A DNA stretch of 64,000 nt from Macrosoma leucophasiata. Its lineage: Eukaryota > Arthropoda > Insecta > Lepidoptera > Hedylidae. The first letter of the stretch is position 1, and every line of letters begins with the position of its first letter. A program made the translations under genes and the position numbers. The notes beneath the pieces are model-generated. The model did no database searches, was not told the DNA's origin, and saw only the letters and a program-made list of their open reading frames with translations. Below, one piece after another: positions 43,815 through 55,124 of this stretch. Location of the stretch: the NCBI GenBank assembly GCA_036365455.1, contig JAWQUS010000023.1, positions 2,232,001 through 2,296,000 of the forward strand. The letters are read 5' to 3'.

Positions 43815-44165
43815 CAATAGTGTGTAGATCATAAGCGATCTACTCGGCCAAGCATTATGGACGCGGTCGGATGTGTGCTGGATGACCGCTAGTAATAAAA
43901 TAAAATGCGGGTTTTCCGTGCTTCGGAGGGCACGTCAAGCCGTCGGTCCCGGTTGCTATCAATAGATAGCAGTCGTTAAACCTTGTCGGAGGCCTTATGG
44001 GCAGTTTGAAATCATCCGACAGCGGGTTTGGCCACTTACCCGTAGGTATCTTGACGAATCCGCATTGGAGCGTGGTGGAGTAAGCTCCAGGCCTCCCCCC
44101 ATAAAGGGATGAGACTCGTGCCCAGCAGTGGGATGTATATCGGGTTGCCATTATTATTATTATAC
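43815..44165 (+). mobile_element. 5S-SINE copy 5
   Basis: 5S part 43836-43891 (GCGATCTACTCGGCCAAGC, GATGACCGCTAG), complete body and (ATT)n tail. Confidence 0.82.
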
Positions 44166-44222
44166 TACCTGGTATTGCGGTAATGCCTACGCCCTTGAGC
44201 TCCTACGCTGGCACTCTATCGA
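44166..44222 (-). mobile_element. SINE-M head fragment
   Basis: GCGGTAATGCCTACGCCC to TGGCACTCTATC, directly after 5S-SINE copy 5. Confidence 0.55.
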
Positions 44223-44353
44223 TGTCGTCTCATCAATTAAGACTTTTTTTATGGACTTATGTTGGCGGCTCGTTTTGAAACGGCACTGGTCTACTTTACC
44301 GGTCAATCGGCAAGTGCAAAGGGCTCTCAGCCTAAATCAATTACATAACTCCT

Positions 44354-44596
44354 ATTTTATGTAATGGTAGTGGCAAACAAGCATGCAGTTCACAATGATG
44401 TTAAGTGATGACTGCAGCCTATAGACACCCACACAAAGACCAAAAAACCAAAGGTCAAAATGCAGATGTATTACCACTCCTGAGACCTAAGGTGTTATGC
44501 CTCTGTGCCGGAAATTGGGGTGCCGTACATTACCACCTCACCAGAACACGATAGTGCTGAACACTACCATTTAGCGGCAAGTATATTAAGTAATCC
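44354..44596 (-). mobile_element. SINE-M, lacks head
   Basis: Ends at AAGTATATTAAGTAATCC; a CCAAAAAACCAAAG duplication sits mid-element. Confidence 0.8.
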
Positions 44597-45013
44597 TTAA
44601 AGGAGACCCCTGTGGGTCCGATCCACAAGGCATTATGGAATCAATTAAGTTATGGATTTTACCATATTATCGTTGACTGATCGAGAACTTGAAAGAGATT
44701 AAGAGATCAAACGAGAAAGAGATTTTTAAAAAAGTAAACCATTACAAAAAGCATCTGATAAACTCCGGCTCAGAAAACTTCAGTATTTTTCCGTAATGGC
44801 GTAACAACATCTGAACATAAAATTGGAGATTAAATGAAACGCCGCATTGAGTGTTTTTTGATGTATAGCGCGAGAAAAATGCAAATCATACTTTTTCCCT
44901 CATCAATATCACGAAAGATGCAAGGAAAGCAATTTTCGTAGCGTGCTCATATCAAAATGGCACGGGCAGGTAATACGTTTAAAATGCCCAATTTTATTTT
45001 GTAATATTTTTGT

Positions 45014-45206
45014 GTTTAAAAACAGGAAGTTATTTTGGAAATCACATCAAAGTAAAAAAAAAAATTACAAGTATATTTTTACGTTTAATATGTTTATTCT
45101 GTTTTCTCTGAGTGATCCAAATGATATGTTAATTAAAAGGAATGCTTTCATGTGCCTCTGAAAGAAATCAAATTTGGAATATCATAATAACACCACATGT
45201 CCACGT
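45014..45206 (+). repeat. Long direct repeat, left copy
   Basis: AAACAGGAAGTTATTTTGG to ACACCACATGTCCACGTA, immediately before SINE-A 45207. Confidence 0.75.
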
Positions 45207-45547
45207 AAACTGCCTCAATAGCCTAGTGGTAGCAGGCCACTATTCGCCGATGGGTTGGGTTCGATTCCCGGTCCAATTGAACCAGAGATTAAAGGATTTT
45301 ACACCGTTATCTCTAATATCCCCGGATATTAGAGATTACTGGTTCAATTAGATTTTTTTTCATTTTCTGGAAGTTTTCCAGTACCTCAAAGTTTGGTGAT
45401 GTGCCCGGAGGTGTCAAAAGGCTCGCCACCTGTTACATGAGCCAAAACGTAACCGGCGAATCGTGGGCGTTTGCATGTATGATTGAATGCATGCATTTAC
45501 CTCTGCCTACCACTTCCGGGATTACAGGCGTCAAGTTACGTCACGTT
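45207..45547 (+). mobile_element. SINE-A between long direct repeats
   Basis: Full length with damaged anticodon arm and an internal hairpin (TCTCTAATATCC/GGATATTAGAGA, 45310-45337). Both sides abut copies of a ~190-bp sequence. Confidence 0.85.
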
Positions 45548-45701
45548 GCAAACAGGAAGTTATTTTGGAAACCAGATCAAAGTAATGAAAACAATTTCAG
45601 TATTTTTTTTTCGTTTAAAATGTTATTCCGTATTTTCCGGTGTGATCCTTATCAAAAGTTAATTAAAAGGAATGCTTTCATGTGCTTCAGAAAAGTAATA
45701 T
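45548..45701 (+). repeat. Long direct repeat, right copy (first part)
   Basis: Roughly 80-85% like 45014-45166. It continues after the nested SINE-M/LINE at 47107-47146 (TTTGGAATATCATAAAAACA). Confidence 0.75.
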
Positions 45702-47109
45702 TTTTTTATGTAATGGAAGTGGCAAACAAGCATGCAGTTCACATTGATGTTAAGTGATGATTGCAGTCTATAGACACCCACAGAAAGACCAAGGTCAAAA
45801 TGCAGATGCGTTACCACTCCTGAAGCTTAAGGTGTAATGCCTCGGTGCCGGAAATTACAGAGCCATCTATTACCACCTGACCGGAACACGATAATGCAGA
45901 GTACAAATCAAAGTCGGACGTCTAGACACTACCATTTAGCGGCAAGTATATTAGATAATGCGGTGGTGGCTACGCCCTATTCTTCAACAATGATAAAACA
46001 CAATTTGTTAGTGAAGCTGTCTTCTTGGGTATAACGCTTGATTCAAAATTGCAATGGGGTCCTCATATTAAACTGTTAGGAAAACGTCTAAGTTCTGCTG
46101 CTTATGCCGTCAGGAAGATAAGACAGTTAGCGGATGTCGACACTGCGAGACTCGTTTATTTCAGCTACTTTCACAGTGTCATGTCCTACGGTATTTTGTT
46201 GTGGGGTCGGGCAGCTGAAATTGATTCAATATTTATATTACAAAAGAGAGCTATTAGAGCGATATATAACTTAAATAGTCGTGACTCCTTGAAAGAATTA
46301 TTCAAGCAAATAAATATAATGAAGATCCCTTGCCAATATATATTATTTATGAAAATATATTGTATGCTAGGAAAAACTTGCACTTATTTAAGAAAATTAA
46401 TGATATACATACTTATAATACCAGAAATAAAAATAAATTAGTATTTCCAAGTTTTCGCCTATCGAAAACACATAAATGTTTCTTAACATATTGTATACAG
46501 TTTTATAACAAAATTCCGTCCAACATTCTTGAACTTACAGATAATAAATTTAAGTCATGTATTAAACGCACACTATGTAAAAATGCGTACTATAGACTCG
46601 ATGACTATCTAAAGGATAGAGATGCCTGGACAAATGCTGGTCTAGCTCCACAAGACTAAACAATAATTTTGTGAAATGAATGTGCATTGTACTTGATATT
46701 GTAAAACATAGTTATAAGTGTCATATTGTGAAAATAGTTTTAAGGAACATATTTTGAAAAGACCCTACTGAGTTTTGTTTTGGCAGGTTTTTTCTCAGTA
46801 ATGTGGGCTTTGGAACTCTGCCAGTGAATGACAAAGAATGTCCCATATTTTTTTATTTAGTCTTATCTTGCCGTTTGTAAAAGAGAGTATGGAACATTCT
46901 GTTGATACCTATTTTTATTATTAAGTATTTTTGGACTATTATTAATTTATTTACTTTGACATATTAATCAACGTATCAGTTGTTATTCGCTTTAATTTTA
47001 TATTTGTAATTTGACCTATCACAAGCAAATTCTATTATTTCCAAGTGATTAAATGAATTTTTGAGTTTGAGTTTGAGTTTGCCCGCGAGCTCCATCTCTA
47101 CCACCAGTT
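45702..47109 (-). mobile_element. SINE-M split by a LINE
   Basis: 45702-45979 tail to GGCTACGCCC, then the LINE 45980-47082, then GCCCGCGAGCTCC...ACCACCAG. GCCC is shared at both joints. A 25-bp foreign insert sits near 45899. Confidence 0.82.
45980..47082 (+). pseudogene. LINE (Daphne/CR1-like) 3' portion, (GAGTTT)n tail, frameshifted
   Basis: Frame 1 from 45983: FLGITLDSKLQWGPHIKLL, VMSYGILLWGRAAE, LQKRAIRAIYNL. The frame shifts near 46325 and goes on as IHTYNTRNKNKLVFPSFRLS...FYNKIPSNI and a stop at 46659. All are conserved post-RT motifs. The 3'UTR shares CTCAGTAATGTGGGC and TGAATGACAAAGAATG with the other LINE tails. 5'-truncated inside SINE-M. Confidence 0.85.
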
Positions 47110-47334
47110 TGGAATATCATAAAAACACCACATATCCACGTACGAGTAACAAACAATTTTCCTATTCAACGAATTTTATTGTGTCATTGGTTTTGACAGC
47201 ACACGACTAATATTAGCTCAAACTGTAGCATAAAAGGCTTCGTACTAACTGAATCGCTTTATTCAAGTTTTTTTTTTAAATAATTGGATATGAAATGAAA
47301 TTAAATCATTCTGTTTCAAATGTTATACCTAACT

Positions 47335-47790
47335 TTTAGCCTGCCCTGGCTTCGCACGGGTGCAATTAATGTAATATAGGCTATGTTACTCAGTGACGAT
47401 GCAGCTTTTATATCGAACTAGCTGACCCGGCAAACTTCGTATTGCCTCAGAATCAAATAATTTGTCAACGGTTTGATACGGACTATTTAAATGGAAAAAT
47501 TTAATTGTGGTTTTTACTATTTCCCTTCAATTTCTTCATATTTTCTTACTACTTCCTTTTAAACCTTCCTTGGACTTCCAACAATCATTCAAAACCAAAA
47601 TTAGCCAAATCGGTGTAGCCGTTCTCGAGTTTCAGCGAGACTAATGAACAGCAATTGATTTATATATATAGACTAGTAGCTTGCCCTGGCTTCACACAGA
47701 TGCAAATAATATATTATAGTCTATGTTACTCGTTGAAGATGAAGCTTTTATTTATATCGAATTTCATTCTGTAATGGATCCAGCTCCAAG
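47335..47790 (+). repeat. Three adjoining ACTAG/CTTCG repeat pieces
   Basis: 47335-47420 CCTGGCTTCGCACGGGTGC; 47423-47690 ACTAGCTGACCCGGCAAAC to ATTTATATATATAGACTAG; 47693-47790 a diverged copy of the first. Confidence 0.6.
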
Positions 47791-48399
47791 TCACAATATT
47801 TATGCTGTTTATAAGAAAAAGTTTTAGTTATAACTGCTTACGTACAGTACGCAGCGAGATATACAACATGTAACGTAAATAATGCACACTCTCTAGCACC
47901 CCGATTAGGCAATCAAGTTATGATCATAATACATGAACTGAAATCACATGTTCATGTATTTAATTTTTTTTTAATTTAAGATACAAGTTGTCCTCAATTT
48001 GTACGAACAGCATGCACACCCTATGCATACTTACTCTACCTATACTTACGGCCGCTCATAAAACACGAACCTACTCACTCACGCACACTGATGCAATGTG
48101 ATTTTGCGTAAATTGCGTACCCTTATTAAACAATCGTTAGCAATAAGATTAATTTCCACTATTTTATTTCTTAAGTTATTATTTTTAATAAAAAGCATGC
48201 CTGAACAAGTTCTAATAAACTTGAGACTAGCATTTTATTTTGGATAGACGTTAGTCTCATTTTTATTTGTATACTTGTTCGCCTAATGGGTGACCATAAT
48301 TTCCTTAATTGTTATTGATTTTGGGACAAAATATTACCTATATCAAAAATGCCCGAAATCGATTCGGTTATCGATTCTGAAAAAACTAGTTTCGTGTTG

Positions 48400-48734
48400 T
48401 ACATTTAAACCTGTTACACGTTGTATAGCACATCGATCCCTCAGGAAGCACGAAAAACATCACAGTTGATTTCTTGTTGTTCTTGGACCTTATAGGGTCC
48501 ATCTGCTGCTTCAAGAGAGACTTTGGACGATTTCGTCTGTGTGTCTGAGCGTTATCTCTATCGAACATAATCTGTCTGACGTTTGTCGACCATTTTGATT
48601 AAGTTTTGACCATTACCGCACTATCAGCGCTAACGTATACTATACAGTGTGCAACAGAGATAACGCTCTACGAACTCAAAGCTAATTGTCTCTTTCCTAA
48701 ACTCGATGTGCAAAATTTCTTGACGAGCACTGTA
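48400..48734. mobile_element. Mariner-type MITE, degraded copy
   Basis: Interior GAGCGTTATCTCT...CAACAGAGATAACGCTC and right end CGATGTGCAAAATTTC...GAGCACTG; left end eroded. Confidence 0.65.
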
Positions 48735-48767
48735 ATTTTATATTTTTGTACTTTGAGCAAACAATTT

Positions 48768-49075
48768 TGACGACTCGGTTAGTCCAGCGGTGTGGGATGA
48801 CCGTTTGATTCGAAGGATTGCGGGTTCGATCCCCGCACCAGGACAAATATTTGTATAAAAGAATAAGAATAAAATTTATTATCACCATAATACATTCATG
48901 TCAATTTTAGTAAAATAGTGCGCTTAAAGCATTGTTGTCAATTTTTTTGTTAGCCACTGGTACCCTTGGTAAGATTTAACTTGTGTTAAGAGCTAACTCG
49001 TGTATGGCCCACAGATATTTGTTTCGGGTCTGGGTGTTTGTGTATGTGTTGTATGTGTACAACGGCACCCACGAC
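48768..49075 (+). mobile_element. SINE-B copy 3 interrupted by a LINE tail
   Basis: Head 48768-48856, body resumes at 49001 (TGTATGGCCCACAGATATTT). TGTAT is repeated at both joints. Confidence 0.82.
48857..49000 (-). mobile_element. LINE 3' end with (CTTATT)n-like tail
   Basis: Starts AAAGAATAAGAATAAAATTT on +; noncoding 3'UTR piece. Confidence 0.6.
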
Positions 49076-49416
49076 ATAGAATCTTATTTAGGTTGTTTGA
49101 AAGCGCAAACATTGAATCGACAATTGGCATGCAACGTACGACAAATCAACTCCAACTGTCAACTATACGTCAAAACTAAATTCAAGATTCCATCTGTTTG
49201 CACGGAACGTAACCGGCGCGGGCGGAACATTTGGCGCGGCTCACGCAAAACTTCTTATTTACAAGAGAAACTCCCTTGAAACGATGCCAGAATGAGTAGC
49301 TGGCTGGTTGAGAACTATCTATTGGATTAAGTCGCGTTTCCACTGGAATACGCTTAAAGATTTATATTGTGACGTAAGGTTGGCTTAGTTTCTATGTAAT
49401 TGTACGAAATTTTCTC

Positions 49417-49692
49417 TGGTCGTAGAGCTCCAGTGACGATGCTCGCGGGCGTAGGCACCACCGCATTACCTAATATACTTGCCGCTAAATGGTAGTGTTC
49501 AGCATTATAACGTTCCGGTCACGTGGTAATGTACGGCCCTGTAATTTCCGGCACAGAGGCATAACACCTTAGGCCTCAGGAGTGGTAACGCATCTGAATT
49601 TTGACCTTGGTCTTTGTGTGGGTGTCTATAGGCTGCAGTCATCACTTAACATCAATGTGAACTGCATGCTTGTTTGCCACTTCCATTACATA
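49417..49692 (+). mobile_element. SINE-M, full length
   Basis: Complete but without a long poly(A); tail TTACATAGAAATATA. Confidence 0.85.
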
Positions 49693-49699
49693 GAAATAT

Positions 49700-50610
49700 A
49701 TATAATATATCAAAATTAAAAAAAATGAATTATATAATCTTCGGACCTTGGATAAATGCCTTCGAAATTAAAACTTCATGATTATCATAATTATAAGTAA
49801 AGAATAAAGATCATTATCCCTGACAAAGCAACATTCATCACGTTTAATAAGTACCTCGATTTCCTGCTATCCGTTCTGATCCTAAAGGTATGAGCGAAGA
49901 TTATAATTTTCGAGGGTAGGCGGATATTTCACAGAGGGTAAGCTACGGATTATTCCCAATTAGAAGCAATTCCCGTTAATTTATTATAAGAATACCCGAA
50001 TGTTACGATTTTAATCGCTAAGTATTGAATTTAATTAAAATGTTTTTATCATGAAAAAAACCGGCCATGTGCGGCCGCACGTTCGGGTTATGTACCTACT
50101 TTGATTATAGACGTGTATACAATCAAAGGTGCTGTATTATTCAGATATTTTCTATACTCTATTTCACACCATAGACTTTACATAATTTTAATGTAATTTA
50201 TAAATGACTACTTTTAAAAAAGAGGCGGAATGGTAATTTTTTAAAGTTTTATCTTTTACCTTGAATGATTCATTATAAAATTACAAAATATAATAAAATG
50301 TTATTTAGGTGTCACACCGCACTTAGTGCAACAGTGCACTGTGATGGCTCCAACATGTCAGCCAAGACCTTTCCCCCTCGAGGGCTTCCGCCTTGTCGTG
50401 GCGGGCTCGTGTCAGTACCCGATGGTTGTCCCCACACCGGCGAAGCCAAGAGGAACCCAGAGAGGGAGCGGCGTTTAACGTGGCTCTGCCCGCCACTCGC
50501 TGCTGTGGTGAGGAGACGGCTGGGGAGGAGGTGTACGGGTATTTCGTTGGCCCTGAACCTCTGTGTGCCACTGCCAGTGGACGTCTTTCAAGCGAACTCA
50601 ACTAACTCAC
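49700..50610. other. Dpr intron, GC-rich 3' part next to exon
   Basis: 50290-50600 is GC-rich, open on both strands and holds GCCAGTGGACGTCTTTC, like an RTE end; not assigned. Confidence 0.4.
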
Positions 50611-50738
50611 CTCATCATTATGCGTCCAGCGTATAGCAGGTGGTGGTTCAGGAGAATGCTGGACCACGCACGTGAGGTTGATGGTGCTGCCCATGTTGAT
50701 GAACAGCTCTGGACCGCCAAGAATCGTTGTCAGCGGCT
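50611..50738 (-). CDS. dpr-like: Dpr-family Ig protein, exon encoding first half of second Ig domain
   Basis: Minus-strand exon of 128 nt. The acceptor is CAAACAG (AG at 50740-50739) and the donor GTGAGT (50610 downward). With the G carried from the 56 kb exon it reads EPLTTILGGPELFINMGSTI, then NLTCVVQHSPEPPPAIRWTH and NDE. ILGGPE...GSTINLTC, the SPEPP motif and the B-strand Cys/C-strand Trp pair are Dpr second-Ig hallmarks. It ends on a complete codon, matching the phase-0 start of the next exon. NLT is a potential N-glycosylation site. The flank just past the donor (50290-50600) is GC-rich and looks retroelement-like. Confidence 0.92.
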
Positions 50739-50888
50739 CTGTTTGACAAGGTATAGATTGCTTAAGAGAATCTGATAAGTTTTTTTTTTATAAAATAAAT
50801 AATATATTTACTTAACAATCGTAGTCCAAGCTAAATTAAAATAACAGTTATTATATAAGCAGCTTGAATTTAAGCCTCGTGTTTTTAA

Positions 50889-51219
50889 ATTAACCTGGAA
50901 CGAATTAAACTGAGTATCATTTTTCGGATGAAACATAAAACGGAGGACATTTCGCCTGACGGTGATGGATATGGCGGGTGAACACAACGGATTTTCGCTA
51001 AGTGTAAAGAATCACTTCCCTTTTATCGTGTATCTACGTTTATATTTTTACTCACGATAGAGATTCAGTAGATGCTTGGATCATTTTATACTTAATTCGA
51101 GCAACATCCCACATAACGGTCACAGTTCACTGGAGCCACTCCAGAGCTGACCCGAGAGGACCGTGGAGACCTGACCAGGGGTGCGACCGCCAGCTATAAC
51201 AATGACGACATTGCTGTCG
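50889..51219 (+). repeat. Direct repeat unit, left
   Basis: TTAACCTGGAACGAATTAAA to AATGACGACATTGCTGTCG; nearly the same sequence recurs 626 bp downstream. Confidence 0.8.
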
Positions 51220-51490
51220 TCTTTAACCATCCCAACTGGGGTGCCACAAGGGAGTCATTTAGGGCCCTTGCTGTTTGCGCTTTTTATCAATGACCTAGTT
51301 GACTGCCTGTCTTGTCTTTGCCTTCTTTACGCCGATGATCTAAAGATCTTTACTGATGTTGACAGTAATGAAGATGCAGTTAGATTACAAAAAAAATTGA
51401 ATCCTTTAACGGCCTGGTGCCACCTAAACAAAATGCAATTAAATGTAAGAAAATATCTAATTATTAGCTTCACAAGTTCTTCATCTTCGT
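51205..51490 (+). pseudogene. LINE reverse transcriptase fragment
   Basis: GVPQGSHLGPLLFALFIND then LLYADDLKIF: RT motifs 4 and 5 (YADD catalytic box), Jockey/CR1 type, open for about 90 codons. No ends of its own; bracketed by a 327-bp direct repeat. Confidence 0.82.
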
Positions 51491-51514
51491 AAGCAGCGTC
51501 GATGTAATTATAAT

Positions 51515-51841
51515 ATTAACTTGGAACGAATTTAACTGAGTATCATTTTTCGGATGAAACATAAAACGGAGGACATTTTGCCCGACAGTGATGGATATGG
51601 CGGGTGAACACAACGGATTTTCGCTAAATATAAAGAATCACTTCCCTTTTATCGTGTATCTATGTTTATATTTTTACTCACGATAGAGATTCAGTTCATG
51701 CTTGGATCATTTTATATTTTATTCGAGCAACATATTACATCAAGGTCACAGTTCACTTTAGCCACTTCAGAGGTGACTCAAGAGGACCCTGAAGACCCGA
51801 TCAGGAGTGCGACCGCCTGCTATAACAATGACGACAGCAAT
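51515..51841 (+). repeat. Direct repeat unit, right
   Basis: Shares TTTCGGATGAAACATAAAAC and TATCGTGTATCTAYGTTTAT; differs by scattered substitutions, so not recent. Confidence 0.8.
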
Positions 51842-51925
51842 GTCGTCATTGTCGTCAATGCCTCGGAGTGCATTTGCTTGAATGCATGAAGTAATGTTTT
51901 ATTTTTAAATAAAATAGAAAGGAAA

Positions 51926-52030
51926 ATTTGACTTCAGTCTGAACTTGAACCCGTTACCACTGGGATCTCTAGTCTAGCCGCTCTTCCAACTAAGCTACCG
52001 TAATCCACACCTGACTGTCAAATTTTTGTT
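51926..52030 (-). mobile_element. tRNA-core element fragment C4
   Basis: GACTTCAGTCTGAACTTGAA to GTAATCCACACCTGACTGTC; stems degraded. Confidence 0.6.
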
Positions 52031-52073
52031 TCACATTAATTGCATTGCTATTGAGTGGCTGTTTGTTTTATTG

Positions 52074-52250
52074 TACTATTTATTTTTCGCAATAACACGT
52101 GCGAGTGAACTTCAGAAATTAAAGAAAAAAAGGAAGGAAAGATTTGACTTCGGGCAGGAATCGAACCTGCGACCTCAGGAAAATTACCCTAAATAGTGCA
52201 ATTATTAGTGCAAAGTCTATCATATCGGTTGTATAGCTGTTGATTAGTTT
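52074..52250 (-). mobile_element. tRNA-core element C5, core cut in half
   Basis: TIR-like TTATTTTTCGCAATAACACG, T arm and acceptor end, then a jump to TGCAAAGTCTATCATATCGG. Confidence 0.6.
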
Positions 52251-52490
52251 ATTTTAAAGAAAAATGGAAAGAAAAATTTGACTTCAGGCGAGACTCGAAC
52301 TCGCGGCCACTGGGAATCTAGTCCAGCCGCTCTTCCAACTGAGCTACCGAAGTCCTGCCCGATTTGTCAAATCTTTCCTTCACATTTATTGCATTGCCTC
52401 ATGGTGGCAGCAGCGCCATCTATTGCCAAACTATGCTAGTTTGGCAACCGATATAATAGACTTTGCAGTTTATTGAATATCGTAAAGAAG
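52251..52490 (-). mobile_element. tRNA-core element C6
   Basis: Core 52279-52354, acceptor pair now ACTTCGG/CTGAAGT with a G-T wobble; includes the CAGCAGCGCCATCTATTGCC body. Confidence 0.7.
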
Positions 52491-52502
52491 TCGCTTTTAC
52501 CC

Positions 52503-52672
52503 TTAATGATTACTTAGAAAAATGGAAAGAAAAATTTGACTTCAGGCGAGACTCGAACCCAGTGGCCGCGAGTTCGAGTCTCGCCTGAAGTCAAATTTTT
52601 CTTTCCATTTTTCTTTAAAATAAATATATTTCGCAAGCATGTGTTAATGCGAAATAATATAAAAAAACAATG
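52503..52672 (+). mobile_element. tRNA-core element C7, collapsed to a palindrome
   Basis: 52519-52560 and 52563-52610 are inverted copies meeting inside the T arm; the right TIR GTGTTAATGCGAAATAATAT follows. Confidence 0.7.
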
Positions 52673-52724
52673 GTTAATTAGTTATCAATGGATGTCGTTC
52701 ACCGACCCTATAATCGGTTAAAAT

Positions 52725-52870
52725 CAAAAAAGGGAAAGCAAAATTTGACGGCTCAGTGTGGGACTTCGGTAGCTTAGTGGTAAAGGGGCTGGACTGGTTA
52801 TCCTGAAGTCATAGGTTCAATATCTGCCCGAAGTCAAATTTTTCTTTCCGTTTTTACTTTAATTTGTATG
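52725..52870 (+). mobile_element. tRNA-core element C8
   Basis: Core about 52770-52842 with A box TAGCTTAGTGG; B box mutated (GGTTCAATATC). Confidence 0.65.
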
Positions 52871-53112
52871 TTTTATGCTCAAATTGTATATACTGTAAAC
52901 TGGAATGTCAAGCCAGGCAAAATAACGAATATTAATTACCCTATTTCATGTAATATTAAGCGAATACACCGTTAACATTATCTGGTTGGTGCATTACACA
53001 TATTGTTTCATTGTTACTGCGCACAATAGCATTTAACTTCGATGAATGAAGGGTAAACCACAAATTAACAGTATATATAATATAAAATTAAATTGGTACA
53101 GTATTATAATAA

Positions 53113-53358
53113 ACTGCCCCAGTAGCCTAGTGGTAGCAGGCCACTACTACTCTGCTAGGGTCCAGGATTAGATTCCCGGGTCGGGGATTTTAGAGATAAC
53201 GGTGTGAAGTCTTTTATATCTGGTTCTATTGGGACTTTTCCATTTTCTGGAAGTTTCCCAGTACCTCGAAGTTTGGTAATGTGCCTGAAGATGTAAATAG
53301 GGTCGGTACTTGTTACATGGACCAAAACGTAACTGGCGAATCGTGGGTGTTTGCATGT
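53113..53358 (+). mobile_element. SINE-A 5' portion fused to 5S-SINE
   Basis: Head ACTGCCCCAGTAGCCTAGTG to TGGGTGTTTGCATGTA, then switches to 5S-SINE. Confidence 0.85.
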
Positions 53359-53470
53359 ACCAACACGCATTGGAGCAGCGTGGTGGAGTAAGCTTCAGGC
53401 CTCCCCCCAAAAAGGGGAGAGACTCGTGCTTAGCAGTGGGACGTATAATGGGTTGCCATTATTATTTCAG
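53359..53470 (+). mobile_element. 5S-SINE 3' half fused to SINE-A
   Basis: CGCATTGGAGCAGCGTGGTGG to GGGTTGCCATTATTATT. The 5' half is replaced by SINE-A. Confidence 0.8.
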
Positions 53471-53723
53471 TTCACAATTAATGTTTTATCGTTTCACATA
53501 CTTAATAAAGCATGCTAATTCTTAATCGTAGATGGGTTTCCATTCTTGATGCCAAAGTTTTTATGTATCTGTGGAGGAAATTAATTAATCGGAACACAAC
53601 ATACACATAGCGCTGAATATTACCGCTTAGAGTTCTGTCAATCGAGCTCTAATAATTTTGTTTTTATTTATCCATACTTGGAGAAAATTCACTTAAATCT
53701 TTATATAATTCTTAGTATTTTTA

Positions 53724-54012
53724 CTGGTGGTAGAGCTCCAGTGACGGAGTTCGCGGGCGTAGGCACCACCGCATTACCTAATACACTTGCCGCTAAATGG
53801 TAGTGTTCAGCACTATCGTGTTCCGGTCAGGTGGTAATGTACGGCCCTGTTATTTCCGGCACAAAGGCATAACATCTTACGCCTCAGGAGTGGTAACGCA
53901 TCTGCATTTTGAACTTTGTCTTTGTGTGGGTGTCTATAGGCTGCAGTCATCACTTAACATCAATGTGAACTGCATGCTTGTTTATCACTTCCATTACATT
54001 AAAAAAAAAATA
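53724..54012 (+). mobile_element. SINE-M with 10-bp target duplication
   Basis: AGTATTTTTA at 53714-53723 and 54013-54022 flanks the element exactly, so it moved by target-primed insertion. Confidence 0.92.
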
Positions 54013-54251
54013 AGTATTTTTATTTTAGTGTGGCCTAAATGCCTAACATTTCATTGATACAATCAAAACTGTAATAGTCGCAAAAACAGCCCTGCTAATA
54101 TCCAATATTGTGCCCAACATAGAAGCAATTGTCTAATATTATTCATGCTTTTACGAAGTAATAACGTTAATGTCAGACAAATAAAATGTATTATACTACA
54201 TCAAAAGACCCAATTACGTGATATTACAAAAATAAAACAAGTTTTTTTTTG

Positions 54252-54724
54252 GCAATATGTATGTATGTATCTTCACGCCAGGTCCCTAACGGGGGCAGAG
54301 AGTGTAGAGCGCCAGATATCCCGGTTCTGACAAACCTCTCGTGCCTCGTCCACCTTCATCATTCTCTTCATACATGCACGCCGATTCCTAAGACTTTTGA
54401 CCCCACCATCAGACAGAACTCGACCTATTTGGTCATGGTCAGTCTTGGTCTTCCTGGGCCTCTGCAACCATCCACATTCGCATTGTATATCTGTTTAGTC
54501 ATTCGCTCATTCGACATTTTTTCTATATGCCCGAACCATCGGAGCATGCCTTTTTTCATTTTTACATCGATACTATCATTCACACAAAGTCTCTTTCTTA
54601 CATCTTCATTACGAACGCGATCGGTGAGTGATACACCGCAGATCTTGCGCAAAGATCTCATCTCGACCGCGTTCAACTTACTTTCATGCTCTTTCCTGCA
54701 TACCCAGCTCTCGCTTCCAATATG
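54252..54724 (-). pseudogene. Second copy of the (TACA)n-tail LINE 3' end
   Basis: Same C-terminal region on the minus strand (MRSLRKICGVSLTDRVRNED, RWFGHIEKM), with one frame break near 54425-54467. Slightly shorter than the 14 kb copy. Confidence 0.82.
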
Positions 54725-54867
54725 TATACCAAAATATTATAATAGTTCTTGTAATTTACGCAATTAACGGATTTTGTGACAAGGATTATAGTGGTCTCTT
54801 GAACACGACAAGAAAAGACACCTGATCTTTGTAAGAATTCGTGTCATTTCTACAAACGAACTGTGTA

Positions 54868-55119
54868 CAGTGCTCAACAATAAATATTGCACATCGAGCC
54901 TAGGAAGGAGACTTCGGCTTATTTCGGGTCTTTAGAGCGTTATCTCTTTCGCACCGTACCTATTTGACGCTTGACGACCATTTTGATCGAGTTTTGAGCA
55001 ATACAGGACTGTCAGTGCTTACATAGGCAGTGTGCAACAGAGATAACGCTGTACGAAGTCGAAACGAGCCGATCGTCGATTTCGCAGGCTCGATGTGCAA
55101 TATTAATTGTTGAGCACTG
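54868..55119. mobile_element. Mariner-type MITE with TA duplication
   Basis: 252 bp; CAGTGCTCAACAATWAATAT begins both ends, continuing TGCACATCGAGCC. TA at 54866-54867 and 55120-55121. Confidence 0.85.
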
Positions 55120-55124
55120 TACAC

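Noticed and set aside
50889..51841. LTR retrotransposon
   Set aside because: No TG...CA ends, primer site or gag/pol; inner part is LINE-type RT.
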